Source: Tetranychus cinnabarinus (Eukaryota > Arthropoda > Arachnida > Trombidiformes > Tetranychidae). Taken from it: 64,000 nt of DNA. The translations under genes and the position numbers were made by a program. Below, piece after piece: positions 62,091 to 64,000 of this stretch. Where the stretch lies: positions 4,960,001 through 5,024,000 of the forward strand of contig WHVY01000005.1 in NCBI GenBank assembly GCA_022266195.1, given 5' to 3'. Each line of letters starts with the position of its first letter. Position 1 is the first letter of the stretch. The notes under the pieces are model-generated. The model saw only the letters and a program-made list of their open reading frames with translations, had not been told where the DNA came from and searched no databases.

Positions 62091-63510
62091 CTAAGCATTC
62101 CAAACGTAAAAATATGTCCTTTGCCATTCTGGTAAGTATTGGATGAAGGGTTTTAAGAGTGATCCGAAAAGAGGTATCCTCTCAGATAGAGTGGTTAGAA
62201 TTCTGATAATTCGCACTTTAGTATAATTATCATAGAAAGGTGATCTCATCAAGTAGAGGAACATTGAAAGAGATCGCTGATTAAGTTCCAATCTTTCACT
62301 TGTATTCCAAAGTGTATTAGATGCACTCATTAATTTTAAACTTGTAACATCCATTCCAAAAGAGACTAAGTAGGGAGCCCATGATGATTGACCGAAAGTT
62401 TTCATCGTTGATAAATGGACAAGTGGTCTTATTATATGAAGAACTTCAGCTAATTTTTGGGTATCATTTAATTCCGTTGGTGGAGCATTTTTATCCTCTT
62501 TACCCAAAATCTTGTTGATTAAGGAACTCTCAGAAGGAAGAACCCAAGTTCGTTTCGATCGAGGTGGTGCACTATCCAATGTACGAATAACTCTTCCTGA
62601 TCTAGGTAAGGTAACAACAGTTCGTTCGCTAGCTGAAGGAGCTGCCTGGTCAGAATTAGATTCAGATTCGACGGTTGGAGGGTTATATCCTTTTGATGGA
62701 ACATCTCTTTGTCTATCCAAAGGCAAAAAGGGTATCTGACGTTGTATACCAACATTGTACTTGAACAGCAAAATCAGTTTTATCACAGTCCTGTTGAAGA
62801 TAAGATTTCATTTATAATTTATAAAATATTCACATATATGATAAATCATTGATAGGATGGAATATATATATTTGAATTTAGGTATTTATGCGTATAATAG
62901 GCCTTTGGGTATCCCAAATATAGTCACATCAAATGACAGTGAATCAAATATTGATAGTGGTATCAGTCTCATTACAACTTACTTGGTAATTTGAATAATA
63001 GCGATTGTAATCCATTTTCCAGCTTCACCTGCTAATTTCTTTGCACTAATTTCAAAGAAAACTTGAGTATATTCAATGATAGTGACAAAGATCTTTAATC
63101 TCTCCACTACTTCACTCTGTTTAAGACATGAAAATATACAATGAGACACACAGAAATTTGTTTACATTTATCATGTTTATTAAACTTACGAAATTGGATT
63201 TCCAATTAAATGCTCTCTTAAGTAAGATGTCGTTTGAAATTTGAAGTAACGATGAAGAAGTATAAATCAACTCTGAGATTATGTTAGAATTATTAAATCG
63301 ACCTATGGAATGAAAAAAAAGATATTACATACAATGTAAGTATAGAAACATATATAGACAAAATGGGTTAAGGAAACAAAATTTAAACTCACCGGATACC
63401 AAATAGCTGACCCATCTCAAAACATTTTCAATTTCGGTAGCAATTAAAGGATTTTCTTTAATTATTGATTTGTATTTCTCTAGATATTGAATTGCAATGG
63501 GCAGAGGCAT
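62091..63510 (-). CDS. PEX16: PEX16, peroxisomal membrane biogenesis protein (354 aa, four exons)
   Basis: PEX16 is an integral peroxisome/ER membrane protein that recruits PEX3 and helps insert peroxisomal membrane proteins. Minus-strand exons 63510-63393, 63302-63190, 63116-62983 and 62790-62091 join in frame. Family matches run through the protein: N-terminal YLEKYKSIIKENPL and VLRWVSYLVSGRF, the segment SELIYTSSSLLQISNDILL, then EVVERLKIFVTIIEYTQVFF and GEAGKWITIAIIQITK before IPFLPLDR. Near the C-terminus are SLSMFLYLMRSPFYDNYTK and PFIQYLPEWQRTYFYVW. Length is close to human (336 aa); the extra residues lie in the central loop around PRSGRVIRTLDSAPPRSKR. The start is the first ATG in exon 1; the frame upstream is open but has only non-ATG codons. 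Confidence 0.95.
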
Positions 63511-64000
63511 TGTTGATAAATGTTCCGATACAAATATAATACACAAGTCACTATAAGGAAAATGCCTTGGTTTATTGGAGAACCCAAAAATTGAGTCAAG
63601 TTGAGCAGGTTACTATAAACATAAGGAAAATATAATTAATTAAAATAAACAATTGATTTAGCTTGATCTTGGCGATGATTTAGTTCACTTTCAAAACAGA
63701 GATAGATAGAAAGCTGGAAACATAGCAAAGAACACTTACCATCACCATTTTCCTTGTGTTGAAATGTAGTCTGACAAGTTGTGTCTTCAAAAAGAGTAAG
63801 ACTGTTTACTCTTGAGTCTTCATGATCAGACTAATGTGGCAAAATGAAGCGAATACAGAAAGGCTGATGACCGTAGATCAAGTTGATATTCAACTCTCTT
63901 GTCACTAATAATCAAAATAAGAATATTTTACAGGAAAATTAATCAGATTGGGGGTTGAGACGTTGGTTTAAAAGGCGGTCAATTTGGCTTGTTGAAATTC
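63511..64000. other. PEX16 5' flank, possible leader exon
   Basis: On the minus strand a good donor GTAAGT at 63739-63734 follows ATGGTGATG, and an acceptor TTTATAG lies near 63616. A non-coding first exon ending at 63740 is therefore plausible for PEX16. No coding sequence was recognised up to the window end. Confidence 0.3.

Overview
The window is eukaryotic nuclear DNA and almost certainly arthropod. It is strongly AT-rich, and its genes are split by GT-AG introns: about 65-280 nt in housekeeping genes, several kb in a neuronal receptor gene. It carries turtle (an Ig/FN3 receptor with very insect-like sequence) and a secreted protein with a Rebers-Riddiford-like cuticle segment. A chelicerate or mite is possible, but the species cannot be fixed from the sequence alone.

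Layout. 1-8134 is non-coding, probably an intron of the next gene, and holds a 599-bp Tc1/mariner-type MITE. 8135-32516 (+) has 13 exons of turtle/IGSF9: Ig2-Ig5, two FN3 domains, the membrane span and the start of the tail; the Ig1 exons lie left of the window. 32517-40808 has no recognisable gene. 40809-43433 (-) is AP5B1, the beta subunit of adaptor complex AP-5, in four exons. A tRNA-Leu(TAA) gene is at 44447-44530.

44.7-59.4 kb is a rearranged snoRNP-gene region. Two intact dyskerin (DKC1/Nop60B) genes lie in inverted orientation (46130-47566 on -, 57039-58491 on +) inside about 2.5-2.9 kb inverted-repeat arms. Between them are a broken AP5B1 fragment, an intact NOP58 gene and a 6-kb array of about 670-bp repeats, arranged as a three-unit higher-order repeat that turns around near 54840. 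A decayed NOP58 first exon lies just outside the left arm. NOP58 (box C/D core protein) and dyskerin (box H/ACA pseudouridine synthase) serve the two sister classes of snoRNP.

The most rewarding item is inside NOP58 intron 2: a complete-looking 78-nt box C/D snoRNA. It has C, D', C' and D boxes, a closing stem and a 15-nt guide perfectly complementary to a universally conserved 18S rRNA segment. Guide position and host gene both match vertebrate SNORD70 (18S Am512).

The right end holds the RR-like secreted protein gene (59665-61146, +), convergent with PEX16 (62091-63510, -), a peroxisomal membrane biogenesis factor. Gene identities come from protein family features recognised by eye; no database search was run. 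Exon borders were chosen from splice signals and reading-frame phase.
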